Shown here piece by piece: positions 8,552 through 17,757 of a stretch of DNA of 64,000 nucleotides. Made by a program: the position numbers and the translations under genes. The first letter of the stretch is position 1, and each line of letters starts with the position of its first letter. Under the pieces are notes generated by a model. That model was not told where the DNA came from and ran no database searches. It worked only from the letters and a program-made list of their open reading frames with translations. This stretch comes from Microlunatus parietis (GTDB lineage: Bacteria; Actinomycetota; Actinomycetes; Propionibacteriales; Propionibacteriaceae): assembly GCF_013407955.1 (NCBI RefSeq), contig NZ_JACCBU010000001.1, positions 7,068,001 through 7,132,000 on the forward strand, read 5' to 3'.

Positions 8552-9652
8552 TTACTGCTTGAACCACGGGTCGCCGAGTGCCTGGCGGAAGTGTTCCGGG
8601 TCGAGCGACCAGGGCGCCTTGGTCCGCCGGCCGTGTTCGGCCGGGTCGACCGGATCCCCGAAGACGTACCCGAGGTGGTAGCGGCCCTGCGCGAGCAGGA
8701 TGTCGATCACGGTGAACCAGCCCGTCGAGCCGAGGATCAGCACGTTCGCCCCAGGCCGGGCGAAGACCGCGTTGTGCATCCCGGAACCGCCGGGCCCGAC
8801 CACGTGGGTGGCCCGGTGGAAGACCGCCAGCTGATCGGCGATCGAGTGCTCCTGCGCGTGGAACACGTCGAAGCCCGCCTCGGTCGCGATCTTCTCGAGC
8901 TCGGGCTCGTTGACCAGGGGCCGCTCGGTGATCCGGCTCCGCGACACGTACACCCGCGGCCCGGGCAGGTCCGGCCGGGAGTCCGCGCGGAGCCCGGCGA
9001 TCCGGTCGATCACCCGCCCGGCGACCGGATGCACGTAGCGGCGGGCCAGCACTGCGGGGGAGGCGACGAACAGCCGGGCGCACCGCAGCGGCCCGGTGAT
9101 CGGGATGATGCGATGCTCCGGTACGCCGAGCCGGGCCAGCACCTCGAGCACGTACGGACGCAACTGGATCGACGTCGCGAACCGCAGGTCGTCGCGGTCC
9201 AGCAGGTCCAGCGCCCAGGTCTGCAGCCAGACCTCGAGCAGGTGGTGGCCGTAGATGTCGGGGAATTCGCAATCGAGATAGAAAACCGAACCGTCGATCC
9301 GGCGCTCGTCGCGCTGATGGAATCTTCCGCGCGGCTGATAAATGCGGTCGCCCACCAGATTGAGGCCGAAATGGCGTTGTCGCGGCGTCTTCTTGAACGA
9401 CTGCGACAACACCTGGCGACAGGTACCGTCGAGAATGACGTGCCGAGGCAATAGCACCACGTCGTCGAGTTCGTCCACCCTGAGATCCGGGTACGCATTC
9501 GCGGTCGGAAGGTCGGTGTCGGCGGGCGGGAATTCGGCCCGGCCGAACAGCCGCGGCAGCTCGAACGGCCGGTGCGGCAGCCGCCGGATGATCTCCACCG
9601 GCGTACCCACGGCGGCGGCCCGGCCGTCGGCGTAGGCCACTTCGCCGATCAT
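8552..9652 (-). CDS. Glycosyltransferase family 61 (DUF563) protein
   Basis: 366 residues. EFPDIYGHHLLEVWLQTWAL carries the family's conserved His-Glu helix. RVYVSRSRI and VVGPGGSGMHNAVFARPGA correspond to the C-terminal nucleotide-sugar region of GT61 enzymes, which transfer pentoses or hexoses onto surface polysaccharides. The ATG at 9652 overlaps the preceding Stealth stop (ATGA), showing translational coupling, and AAGGACGG sits just upstream; longer frames starting at 9715 are not needed. Cytoplasmic, no membrane segment. Donor and acceptor sugars are unknown. Confidence 0.82.
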   Translation of the reverse strand: MIGEVAYADGRAAAVGTPVEIIRRLPHRPFELPRLFGRAEFPPADTDLPTANAYPDLRVDELDDVVLLPRHVILDGTCRQVLSQSFKKTPRQRHFGLNLVGDRIYQPRGRFHQRDERRIDGSVFYLDCEFPDIYGHHLLEVWLQTWALDLLDRDDLRFATSIQLRPYVLEVLARLGVPEHRIIPITGPLRCARLFVASPAVLARRYVHPVAGRVIDRIAGLRADSRPDLPGPRVYVSRSRITERPLVNEPELEKIATEAGFDVFHAQEHSIADQLAVFHRATHVVGPGGSGMHNAVFARPGANVLILGSTGWFTVIDILLAQGRYHLGYVFGDPVDPAEHGRRTKAPWSLDPEHFRQALGDPWFKQ

Positions 9653-11337
9653 GAACCGTCCTTCTCGAACGACGACCGCTGCGGGAAATACCGTTGCAGC
9701 CAACGCGGAATCCACTGCCGCCGCTCGGCGCTCGTCTCGACCGTGTCGTTGATGCAGAAGGTGTCGGCGTCGCGTTGCCGCAGCAGTTGGTCCATCCGTC
9801 CCTCGGTGTCCGGGCGGGAAACGTCGAAGTAGGCGTACCGGATCGAGCCGGGCACCGCGCGTTCGGTGAAGAACGCGTAATAGTGATAGAGCCAGGAATT
9901 GACCTCGAAATCGTCGGCCGACCGGAACGGGCTCTCAGAATTCTGCCGGAAGGCGTCCGGGAAGCGCTCCTCAAGTTCGTACAGCAGACTGCGGCGTTGC
10001 GCGTTCGGCACGTGATAGAACGCCCTGGTCGCCATCCGGCCGAATGCGGAACGAAGCAGTTCCGCGGAATTCCGGCGGGCCCCTTCGTGGGCGAGTCCGG
10101 ACAGATCCATTCCGCTCGGCAGCGTCGATTTGGAGAGATGGAACTGGGTGACGCCGTTGGCGAGGAAGAAGAGCCCCGGCGAGGTCAGCCGGCCGAAGAA
10201 GAGGTCGTCGTTGAGATAGAGGTAGTGCTCGCTCAGGCCGTCGATGTGGTGCAGATTGGCGCCGATGGCGTGCGAGTTGAACGTCGGCAGCCGGGAGCCG
10301 GCCGGGAAGATGTCGCGGTGGTCGACCACGGTGACCCGCGGATGATCTTGGTCCAGCCAGGCCGGCACCTGGGCGTCGGTGACCAGGTAGACGTGCCGGA
10401 TCCACGGCGCGAACAGCTCCAGTGAGCGGAACGAGTAGCGCAGTTCGCCGTTGTCGCTGAACCGGGCAGCGGCCTCCGCCGGGTCCTCGGCCGGTGCGCC
10501 CGGGTCCGGCTGCCGGGCCCGCAGCTTGCGTTCCTGCCACGCGGGGTCGGAGCCGTCCACCCACAGGTAGACCGCGTCGATCGGGAAGGCCGGATCGAAC
10601 AGGTGTCCGGTCGACAGCGGCGCGTAGCTGCGGACCTGTCGATCGCCGGAGTCGACCCGGACGACGCGCTGCGCCTCCGCCCCCAGGTAGTCCGCCGCGT
10701 GGTTCTGGTTCGGCCCGCTGAGCCCGCGGTCGGCGTCCCGGGTCCAGCGTTCGACGACGCAGCCGTGCGCGCGCAGCCACGGCGTCGCGGACCGGCCGGC
10801 GGCCAGCGGGACGAAGACCTCGACCCACGGCTGCTCGCGGAGGGCGCGCCGGATCCGCGGATCGGAGGTGAGTTCGGACCATCGGCGCTGCTCGCCGCCG
10901 CCGGCCACCGCCCGGACCCCGATGTAGATCGGCTCGGCCGCGCCGCGCTCGATGATCCGGTCGACGAACCGGTGCCAGTGCTGCTCCGCGATGCCGACCC
11001 GGTGCCGGGACCCGGCCGGTTCCGGGATCGCGAAATGATCCAGATCGAGCTCCTCGCAGACGTCCAGCACCAGATCGCGGTTGAGCCGGTCGGCGTCCGT
11101 CGGCCCGACCCCGGGCACGGTCCGGACCAGGTACAGCCGGCCCTGCCGCCGCTCCAGCCGGACGCCCGTGGCCCCGCCGGTCGCCGCGGCCACGGCCGGG
11201 TGCAACCGCCGGTAGTTCTCCCGCTCCAGCCGATCCACGGTACGGAAGGCGAGCCGCGACCGCTTCCGTACCGCGCCGGCGAGGGACGGCCGCGGCAGGG
11301 CGGGGAGGTAGGCGTCGTCGCCGGTCCGGGTCGTCAT
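9649..11337 (-). CDS. Stealth family sugar-phosphate transferase (intact motifs)
   Basis: 562 residues with a complete Stealth core: CR1 FPIDAVYLWVDGSDPAWQE (about 251), CR2 LRYSFRSLELFAPWIRHVYL, LPTFNSHAIGANLHHIDGL and LYLNDDLFFG (about 371, acidic pair retained), CR3 HVPNAQRRSLLYELEERF, and CR4 ADTFCINDT. The N-terminal 240 residues resemble those of the neighbouring Stealth paralogue (RLNRDLVLDVCEE / RRNRDLVVELCER, GCVVERWTRDADR / GCVIERWTLDADG), so these two arose by duplication. The ATG shares its A with the upstream stop (TGATG) and the stop overlaps the GT61 start, so three genes are coupled in one operon. Confidence 0.9.
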   Translation of the reverse strand: MTTRTGDDAYLPALPRPSLAGAVRKRSRLAFRTVDRLERENYRRLHPAVAAATGGATGVRLERRQGRLYLVRTVPGVGPTDADRLNRDLVLDVCEELDLDHFAIPEPAGSRHRVGIAEQHWHRFVDRIIERGAAEPIYIGVRAVAGGGEQRRWSELTSDPRIRRALREQPWVEVFVPLAAGRSATPWLRAHGCVVERWTRDADRGLSGPNQNHAADYLGAEAQRVVRVDSGDRQVRSYAPLSTGHLFDPAFPIDAVYLWVDGSDPAWQERKLRARQPDPGAPAEDPAEAAARFSDNGELRYSFRSLELFAPWIRHVYLVTDAQVPAWLDQDHPRVTVVDHRDIFPAGSRLPTFNSHAIGANLHHIDGLSEHYLYLNDDLFFGRLTSPGLFFLANGVTQFHLSKSTLPSGMDLSGLAHEGARRNSAELLRSAFGRMATRAFYHVPNAQRRSLLYELEERFPDAFRQNSESPFRSADDFEVNSWLYHYYAFFTERAVPGSIRYAYFDVSRPDTEGRMDQLLRQRDADTFCINDTVETSAERRQWIPRWLQRYFPQRSSFEKDGS

Positions 11338-13034
11338 CAGTTCCAGGTCCTTCCCGGTGTCACCGGCTGCTCGGCGTACAGCTCGTGCCGGGCCGGCGCC
11401 GGCAGCCAGCGGGACAGGGTGGTGCGGACGGCGGCCGCGGCCGCCGGGTCGCCGTACGCGCCGTTGCCGAGCGTGGTGACGGCCACGGCACGGTCGCGGA
11501 GCACGTTCCGCAGTCGCGCCCGGACGTTGTCCCGGGTCGGCTCGACGAACTCGGCGCGGATCCGGCCCGGCGCGGCGCGGCCGGTGAAGTGGGCGTAGTA
11601 GTGGTGCAGCCAGCTGGTGATCTCATAGCCCGCGGCGGTCCGGACCTGGCTGCACCAGTTGTGCTTGAACAGCTCGGGAAACCGGCCCTGCAGTTCCAGC
11701 AGCAGGTCGCGGCGCTGCGGGATCGGGCCCGGGGCGAACGCCTGGGACGGGCGGCGGCCGAAGGCCTGCTCGAGCAGGTCGGCGACGTTGCGGCGGACCG
11801 CCACGTCGATCGGTGCGGCGGCCGCGTCGACCAGGGGCAGCGTGGCGCGGTCGAAGCCGAGCTTGAGCAGGCCGTTGGCGTGGAAGAACAGGTCCGGCGG
11901 CAGCGGCCGGTTGATCATCGTGCCGGGGTCGATGATCAGGTAGTGGTCGGCCAGCCCGTCCAGATGGTGCAGTGAGGACCGGACGGCCTCCGGGTTGAAC
12001 GTGGGCAGCGCGCCCCGTGGCTCCAGCAGGGCCGTCACCTCGGTGACCCGGACCCCGGCGGCCGACGGGTCCAGCCACGCCGGGAACTGTCCGTCGGTGA
12101 CCAGGTGGACGGTACGGACCCAGGGCAGGTGGTGCGCCACCGACCGCAACGTGTAGCGCAGTAGCGAGGGATCGCCGATCGGCGCCGGGACCAGTGCGTC
12201 CCGCGGGACCGGGTCCGCACCGGAGTCGGCGCCGGCAAGGTGCCGGGCCCGGCGGGCCAGCCAGGCCGGGTCGGTGTCGTCGATCCACGGCACCACGACG
12301 TCGATCGGGAAGTCGATCGTCAGCGCGTTGGGCTCGGCGAAGGCGGGCAGTGTCGTCACCGTTCGGCCGCGGTCCTCGACCACCACCGGGGCGCGGCCGG
12401 CCGGGCCGATCGCCTGGGTGATCCGGTTGGCGATCGGCGCCCGCAGCACGCCGTCCGCGTCGAGGGTCCAGCGCTCGATCACGCAGCCGTACGGCCGGCC
12501 GAGGCGGATCGTCGAATCCGGCAGCGCGTACTGGACGAAGACGAGCACCCGGTGCGCGGCCAGCAGCGCGGCCCGGGCGTCCGGGTCGGCACTCGTCGCC
12601 GCCGGGGTACGGCGAGCGTCGCCCGCCCACGACTCGAGGTAGAGCGGCGCCCGGAGGCCGGCCTCGGCGACCGCATCGGCGAACCGGGCCCAGTCGGCGT
12701 CGGCGACCGCGATCCGGCCGGACGCCTCGGCCGGGTCGATCAACGCGAAGTAGGCGATCCCGGCCCGCTCGCAGAGCTCAACGACCAGGTCCCGGTTGCG
12801 CCGGTAGGCGTCCCGGGTGTCCAGGTCGGGCACGTCCTGGACCAGCTGCCAGCCGCCGCGGACCTGGACCACGCGGACCCCGGCGGGCGGGTGCCGGGCG
12901 ATGGGATTGGCCGCGACGAACCGGTCCAGGTCGCCGGCCGGCTCCGGCGTACGGTGCGCGGCGCCACGGGCGGTCAGCTTGCCGAGCAGCCGCGAGGACG
13001 TCCGTCGCACTCGGGCTGTCAGACGCTTCCTCAC
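11337..13034 (-). CDS. Stealth family paralogue with degraded catalytic motif
   Basis: 565 residues, first gene of the minus-strand operon. CR1 is IDVVVPWIDDTDPAW (about 246), CR2 LLRYTLRSVAHHLPWVRTVH is clear, and LPTFNPEAVRSSLHHLDGLA is conserved. The segment that should read L/FNDDxF is LIIDPGTMI (about 365), losing the Asn-Asp pair. CR4 lacks the usual TFCINDV (it reads VAVTTLGNGAYG). It is therefore probably catalytically impaired or altered, perhaps a partner subunit of the intact paralogue it is coupled to. GTG 13034 is chosen because AAGGGAGAG lies about 6 nt upstream; a farther start at 13094 would run past this site. Confidence 0.82.
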   Translation of the reverse strand: MRKRLTARVRRTSSRLLGKLTARGAAHRTPEPAGDLDRFVAANPIARHPPAGVRVVQVRGGWQLVQDVPDLDTRDAYRRNRDLVVELCERAGIAYFALIDPAEASGRIAVADADWARFADAVAEAGLRAPLYLESWAGDARRTPAATSADPDARAALLAAHRVLVFVQYALPDSTIRLGRPYGCVIERWTLDADGVLRAPIANRITQAIGPAGRAPVVVEDRGRTVTTLPAFAEPNALTIDFPIDVVVPWIDDTDPAWLARRARHLAGADSGADPVPRDALVPAPIGDPSLLRYTLRSVAHHLPWVRTVHLVTDGQFPAWLDPSAAGVRVTEVTALLEPRGALPTFNPEAVRSSLHHLDGLADHYLIIDPGTMINRPLPPDLFFHANGLLKLGFDRATLPLVDAAAAPIDVAVRRNVADLLEQAFGRRPSQAFAPGPIPQRRDLLLELQGRFPELFKHNWCSQVRTAAGYEITSWLHHYYAHFTGRAAPGRIRAEFVEPTRDNVRARLRNVLRDRAVAVTTLGNGAYGDPAAAAAVRTTLSRWLPAPARHELYAEQPVTPGRTWN

Positions 13035-13181
13035 TCCAGCTCTCCCTTGTGATCGTCGCTGGAGAATTGTGACCGATGGTCGCGGACTCGACAACCTGTC
13101 GTCACCCGGAGTTCACGGTCGGATCCTTGCTGGTCAACCCGGCGTGTCGCCACCCACGGGCGGCGCGGGACCCCGCTGCTC

Positions 13182-13187
13182 TACACT
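13182..13187 (+). promoter_or_regulatory. Candidate -10 box, leaderless start of TagF gene
   Basis: TACACT ends 7 nt before the ATG at 13195, the spacing expected of an actinobacterial TANNNT box feeding a leaderless or near-leaderless mRNA. No Shine-Dalgarno precedes this ATG, which supports the reading. The -35 is weak. The 160-bp gap (13035-13194) separates the divergent glycan operons and must hold promoters for both. Confidence 0.4.
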
Positions 13188-13194
13188 CAGGCGG

Positions 13195-15966
13195 ATGGTC
13201 GAGCGCGCGGACGTCTCGTTGATCATTCCGTGTTACAACGTCGCGGACTATCTGCCGGAGTTCCTCAAGTCCCTGTCAGAGCAGGATTTCCGCGACCGTG
13301 CGACGGAGTTGATCTTCGTCGACGACGGGTCGACGGACGACGGATCGGTGTTGATCAGGGACTGGATCGATGATCATTCCGACGTCCCGGCGCGGCTGCT
13401 CCGGCAGCCCAACGGGGGCCTCGCGGCGGCTCGGAACGCCGGTCTCGCCGTGGCCCGCGGCAGCTGGGTGACCTTTCCCGATCCGGACGACGTGCTGGGG
13501 GAGGACTATCTGACCCGGCTGCTCGGCTTCCTCCGGTCGGCGGCGGCCGACGGCGTCGCCCTGGTCTGCGCCCGGGTCGTGATCTTGGACGACGCGACCG
13601 GTGAGCTGACCGACACGCACCCGCTGCGGTACCGGTTCGGCGACGGTCCGGAGCCCGAGCTGGTGTCGGCCCGGGAACGGCCGGACCGGATCCACCTGCA
13701 GGCCGCGTCGGCCTGCTACCGGCTGGACCGGCTGCGCTCCGCCGGGCTGGAGTTCGACGGCCGGGTCCAGCCGAACTACGAGGACGGCCAGCTCACCGCG
13801 CGTTACCTGTGGACGGAGACCGACCCGGTGATCGCGTTCCTGCCGGGCGTCGAATACCGCTACCGGCGCCGGGCCGACGGCAGCTCGCTGGTCCAGACGT
13901 CCTGGCGACAGACCGGGCGCTACACCGACGTGATCGAGTACGGCTACCTGACCGTCGCCCGGGAACTCGCGGCGCGCCACGGCGCGGTGCCGCGGTGGGC
14001 TCAGCTGCAGGTGCTCTACGACCTCTTCTTCACGTTCCGCGAGGACGAACGGCCGCACGCGGCCAGCGGGCGGCTGGACGCCGCGACCACCGAGCGCTTC
14101 CACACGCTGGTCGGCCGGCTCCGGCCGTATCTGGACGACTGGCTGATCGACGGGTACGATCTCACCTGGACCTCGGACCGGATGCGCCAGGCGCTGCTGC
14201 ACGGCTACCGCGCGGAGCCGTACCGGCCGGACGAGGTACGGCTGCACCGGCTGGACGCCGAGCGCCGGATGGGCCTGATCCGCTACTACTTCACCGGCCC
14301 CGAGCCGGCCGAGGAGCTCCGCTACGACGGCCGGCCGATCGAGCCGCGGCACGCCAAGACACGCGCCGTCCGCTACCTCGACCGGACCCTGCTCCGGGAG
14401 CGGCTGATCTGGGTGCCGCTGCTCGGCGAACTCGAGCTCGGCCTGGACGGCCGGCCCCGGCCGATCCGGCTCGGCCCGCCGGATCGGAACCGCTATGCCA
14501 CCGACCCGGACCTGCTCCGAAAACGGATCGCCAAGGCCACCCAGCCCGCCCCGATCGCCGCCCCGCCGCCGGAGCCCGAGGGCCGGCCGGGGGAGGCGAT
14601 CAAGCACGCCAAGGCGCTGGCCCGGCTGGCCCTACGTTCCCTGAGCCTGTCGAAGGGCAAGCCCGAACGTTCCCTGAGCTTGTCGAAGGGCAAGGCCCGA
14701 ACCGGCCTGGTCCTTCGACAGGCTCAGGACACGGACATCGACACGGTGGGCGAGCTGAAGTGGCGGGCGGCGTCCGAGGAAGCCGTCGCGACGTACGGCG
14801 AGTGCTGGCTGTTCGTGGACCGCGACGTGCAGGCGCAGGACAATGCGGAACACCTGTATCGATACGTTCGTCACGAGCGTCCGGAGATCAACGCCTGGTT
14901 CGTGTTGCGTGCCGACAGCCCGGACTGGGCTCGGCTCCAGGCCGACGGTTTCCGGCTGATCGACTTCGGCTCCGACGAGCACACGGTCGCGCTGCTGAAC
15001 TGCCGGCACCTGCTGTCCTCGCAGGCCGACCACTACATCTCCCGGCCGCTGGACACCGCGGTCTACGGCAAGCCGCGCTGGCGGTTCACGTTCCTGCAGC
15101 ACGGCGTGATGCAGGACGACCTGTCCCGGTGGCTGAACAGCAAGCCGATCCAGACCTTCGTCACCTCCGCGCGGCCCGAGTTCGCCGCGATCACCGGCGA
15201 CGGCACGGCGTGGAACTTCACCACCAAGGAGGTGCGGCTGACCGGGATGCCGCGCCACGACGCCCTGCTCGCCAAGGCCGCGCGGAGCACCGACCGACCG
15301 GCGCTGGTGATCATGCCGACCTGGCGCCGCTGGCTGCTCGGCCCGGACACCGAGGACGGCAACGATCGCCCTTCCGTGCCAGGCTTCTGGGACAGCGAGT
15401 ACGCCCGCCGCTGGACCGAACTGGTGACCGATCCGGGGCTCGCCGAGACCGCCCGAGCGGCGGGTGCGCCCCTCGTCTTCGTACCGCATCCGAACCTGCG
15501 CCGGTACTTCACCGGTGTGGTGCCGTGGCCGGACCGGGTCCAGGTGTACGACTACGCCGGCCACGACCTGCAGGACGTGATCGCGCGGGCCGCGCTGTTG
15601 ATCACCGACTACTCGTCGATCTCGGCCGAGGCGGCCTACCTGGAGCGGCCGGTGCTGTATTACCAGTTCGACCGGGAGGCCTTCTACGGCGGCGAGCACC
15701 TGGGCCGGTCCGGTGGCCAGCTGCCGGAGGCGCTGCGGTTCGGTCCGGTCCTGGACACCGCTGCCGACGTACTCGCCGCGGTCCGGGCGACCGCGGCGCG
15801 GGGCTTCGCCGCCGAGCCGGAGTACCTGGACCGGATGCGAGCCGCGTTCCCGCACCGGGACGGCGGCTGCTGCGAACGGGTGATCGAGGCGGTCCGGGCC
15901 AGTCGGCGCCCGGCCGCCGACGACGAGATCTTCCGACCGGTGCCTGCGGGAGGTGAGGTAGCGTGA
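13195..15966 (+). CDS. GT2 - CDP-glycerol glycerophosphotransferase (TagF-like) fusion
   Basis: 923 residues. Residues about 5-110 form a family 2 glycosyltransferase (VSLIIPCYNVADYLPEFL, FVDDGSTDDGS, PDPDDVL as the DxD). A helical middle precedes a C-terminal polyol-phosphate polymerase domain: TFLQHGVMQDDLSRWLN (about 633, catalytic-type His), IMPTWRRW (about 707), LLITDYSSISAEAAYLERPV (about 803). Such proteins extend or modify teichoic-acid-type polymers at the inner membrane face. Between the domains, residues about 481-512 (RSLSLSKGK, SLSLSKGK, VLRQAQD) are the translation of an inserted dispersed repeat (14641-14727), an odd low-complexity linker. The ORF could extend to 12817 but the upstream part overlaps the divergent gene and lacks homology. 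Its stop overlaps the next GTG. Confidence 0.87.
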   Translation: MVERADVSLIIPCYNVADYLPEFLKSLSEQDFRDRATELIFVDDGSTDDGSVLIRDWIDDHSDVPARLLRQPNGGLAAARNAGLAVARGSWVTFPDPDDVLGEDYLTRLLGFLRSAAADGVALVCARVVILDDATGELTDTHPLRYRFGDGPEPELVSARERPDRIHLQAASACYRLDRLRSAGLEFDGRVQPNYEDGQLTARYLWTETDPVIAFLPGVEYRYRRRADGSSLVQTSWRQTGRYTDVIEYGYLTVARELAARHGAVPRWAQLQVLYDLFFTFREDERPHAASGRLDAATTERFHTLVGRLRPYLDDWLIDGYDLTWTSDRMRQALLHGYRAEPYRPDEVRLHRLDAERRMGLIRYYFTGPEPAEELRYDGRPIEPRHAKTRAVRYLDRTLLRERLIWVPLLGELELGLDGRPRPIRLGPPDRNRYATDPDLLRKRIAKATQPAPIAAPPPEPEGRPGEAIKHAKALARLALRSLSLSKGKPERSLSLSKGKARTGLVLRQAQDTDIDTVGELKWRAASEEAVATYGECWLFVDRDVQAQDNAEHLYRYVRHERPEINAWFVLRADSPDWARLQADGFRLIDFGSDEHTVALLNCRHLLSSQADHYISRPLDTAVYGKPRWRFTFLQHGVMQDDLSRWLNSKPIQTFVTSARPEFAAITGDGTAWNFTTKEVRLTGMPRHDALLAKAARSTDRPALVIMPTWRRWLLGPDTEDGNDRPSVPGFWDSEYARRWTELVTDPGLAETARAAGAPLVFVPHPNLRRYFTGVVPWPDRVQVYDYAGHDLQDVIARAALLITDYSSISAEAAYLERPVLYYQFDREAFYGGEHLGRSGGQLPEALRFGPVLDTAADVLAAVRATAARGFAAEPEYLDRMRAAFPHRDGGCCERVIEAVRASRRPAADDEIFRPVPAGGEVA
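14641..14727. repeat. Dispersed inverted-repeat element, copy 2 (translated in frame)
   Basis: Arms CTGAGCCTGTCGAAG (14641-14655), CTGAGCTTGTCGAAG (14674-14688) and the inverse CTTCGACAGGCTCAG (14713-14727), the same direct-direct-inverted order and spacing as at 3288-3364. Here the element lies inside the TagF-like gene in the one phase where TGA is split (cTG Agc), so it reads through as SLSLSKG repeats and VLRQAQD. Confidence 0.88.
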
Positions 15967-17753
15967 CGCACTCCATGGCTGAGCGAGCATTGACGAACAA
16001 GGTACGGGCGGGCCTGCGGTCGCTGCGGCGTCGCGGTGAGACCCCGCCCGCCGACGGAGCCGCCGACGAGGTCGGGCCGGGACTGCTGGCCGACGCCGGC
16101 CTCGAGCCACCCGCCCGGGCCGACCGGTCGGTGATCATCCTGACCCAGGGCGACACCCGGACGCCGGTGGTGGAGTGGCTGTCCGAGTTCGCCGGCGACC
16201 GGCTGCACGTGATCTCGCTCGACGCCGACCCGGAGTGGGACCTGGACGGTCACGGCGCCACGCATCATCGCGCCGAGACCCTTGATCAATATCACTGGCT
16301 GCTGAAGCCGATCGGCCCGGTCGACGTGCTGATCGACCTGCTGCCGGTGGACGACGCCACCCACCTGCTGACCTGGCAGCGGCTGTTCCTGCACCTGCGG
16401 CCGGGCGGGCTCTGGCTGGTGGACCGTCGCGGCCAGGGCCAGTCGGCCTTCACCGCGGCGTTCGCGTCCTGGGTGCAGACCATGGTCGCGGCCGGCGGCA
16501 CCGAGGACGTCGGAGCCAACGCGCGGGATCTCGAGCTGGGCGCGTCGACGGCGCAGGTGAGCATCAGCCGCGACCTGCTGGTGATCAAGAAGCGGCGTTG
16601 GCACTTCCTCAAGCTGCGCGACGCCGAGACGAACCGGGTGCTGGAGAGCCGGGAGCCGAACCTCCGGATGCGCGAGTTGGCCGGGGTGAAGGGCGGCGAG
16701 CTGATCATCGGTTCCAAGATCATCAGCCACGAGTCGACGGTGCCGATCCCGGACCTGAACACCACGCTGACGTACCCGGAACTGCATCTGCGGCACTACA
16801 CCGGCAAGATCGCGTACGTCTCGAATGCCTTGGTGCACGGGGAATCGACGATCCTGCCGGACTCGTTCCGGCATCACTTGGAGGCGTCGCCGCGGAACGT
16901 CCGGGTGAACAGCATCTCGGCCGCGTGGGGGCGGATCCGGCAGGACCTCCGGCCGAAGGACGCGCTGCCCGGCCACTACTACCAGCTCGACTGCGAGAAC
17001 CCCGGCCACTTCGGCCACCTGATGACCGAGGTGATCTCCCGGCTCTGGGGCTGGGACGCGGCCAAGGCCGAGATCCCGGACCTGAAGGCACTGTTCCGGA
17101 TCAGGTTCCCGCACGAGCGCGACCCCGCGCTGGAACGCCGCCTGTTCACGGCGTACGGGATCGACGAGGACGACATCGTCTGGGCCGACCACCCGGTGTA
17201 CGTCGAGTCGCTGGTCGCCGCCACGCCACAGTTCCACAACCAGCGCCCGCACTACGTCCATCCCGGCCTGATCGACACCTGGCGCCGGATCGGCGAGAAG
17301 TTGATCAACCGGTCCGTCGAGACCCATGATCAGATCTTCATCTCCCGCCAGGACACGTTGTCCAACCGGGTCTGCCGCAACGCCCGCGAGGTGGAGCGTT
17401 GGTTCGCCGATCACGGCTTCACGATCATCTATCCGGAGACGCTCGATCTGGGTGAGCAGGCCGGCATCTTCGCGGGTGCCCGGGTGATCGCGGGGTTCGG
17501 TGGTTCGGCGCTGTTCAACGCGATCCATGCGGAGAAACTGGAGACGTTGATCATTCTCAACCACGAGTCGTACACGGCGCGCAACGAGCACCTGATCTCC
17601 GCCCTGCTGGACTGCGACGTGCACTACTTCTGGAGCAAGTCCGACGTCGCGCACCCTCCGGGCGGCTGGTCGGAGGAAGCCTACTACTCCAGCTGGGAGT
17701 TCGACTTCGACCACAACCGGGCCGAGGTCGAGAAACTCCTCGCGGAACTCTGA
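15963..17753 (+). CDS. GT61-type glycosyltransferase with N-terminal Rossmann-like domain
   Basis: 596 residues. Residues about 55-190 look like a class I methyltransferase-type fold (SVIILTQGDTRTPVVEWL, VISLDADPEWDLDG, VDVLIDLLPVDDATHLL, LRPGGLWLVDRRG) but the glycine-rich motif I is not evident, so SAM binding is doubtful. Residues about 320-580 are a GT61/DUF563 domain: NPGHFGHLMTEVISRLW, IFISRQDTLSNRVCRN, VIAGFGGSALFNAIHAEK. It probably transfers a sugar to the same polymer as the TagF-like protein; its GTG overlaps that gene's stop by 4 bp (GTGA). The minus-strand GT61 protein in this locus is single-domain. Confidence 0.78.
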   Translation: MTHSMAERALTNKVRAGLRSLRRRGETPPADGAADEVGPGLLADAGLEPPARADRSVIILTQGDTRTPVVEWLSEFAGDRLHVISLDADPEWDLDGHGATHHRAETLDQYHWLLKPIGPVDVLIDLLPVDDATHLLTWQRLFLHLRPGGLWLVDRRGQGQSAFTAAFASWVQTMVAAGGTEDVGANARDLELGASTAQVSISRDLLVIKKRRWHFLKLRDAETNRVLESREPNLRMRELAGVKGGELIIGSKIISHESTVPIPDLNTTLTYPELHLRHYTGKIAYVSNALVHGESTILPDSFRHHLEASPRNVRVNSISAAWGRIRQDLRPKDALPGHYYQLDCENPGHFGHLMTEVISRLWGWDAAKAEIPDLKALFRIRFPHERDPALERRLFTAYGIDEDDIVWADHPVYVESLVAATPQFHNQRPHYVHPGLIDTWRRIGEKLINRSVETHDQIFISRQDTLSNRVCRNAREVERWFADHGFTIIYPETLDLGEQAGIFAGARVIAGFGGSALFNAIHAEKLETLIILNHESYTARNEHLISALLDCDVHYFWSKSDVAHPPGGWSEEAYYSSWEFDFDHNRAEVEKLLAEL

Positions 17754-17757
17754 GCCG

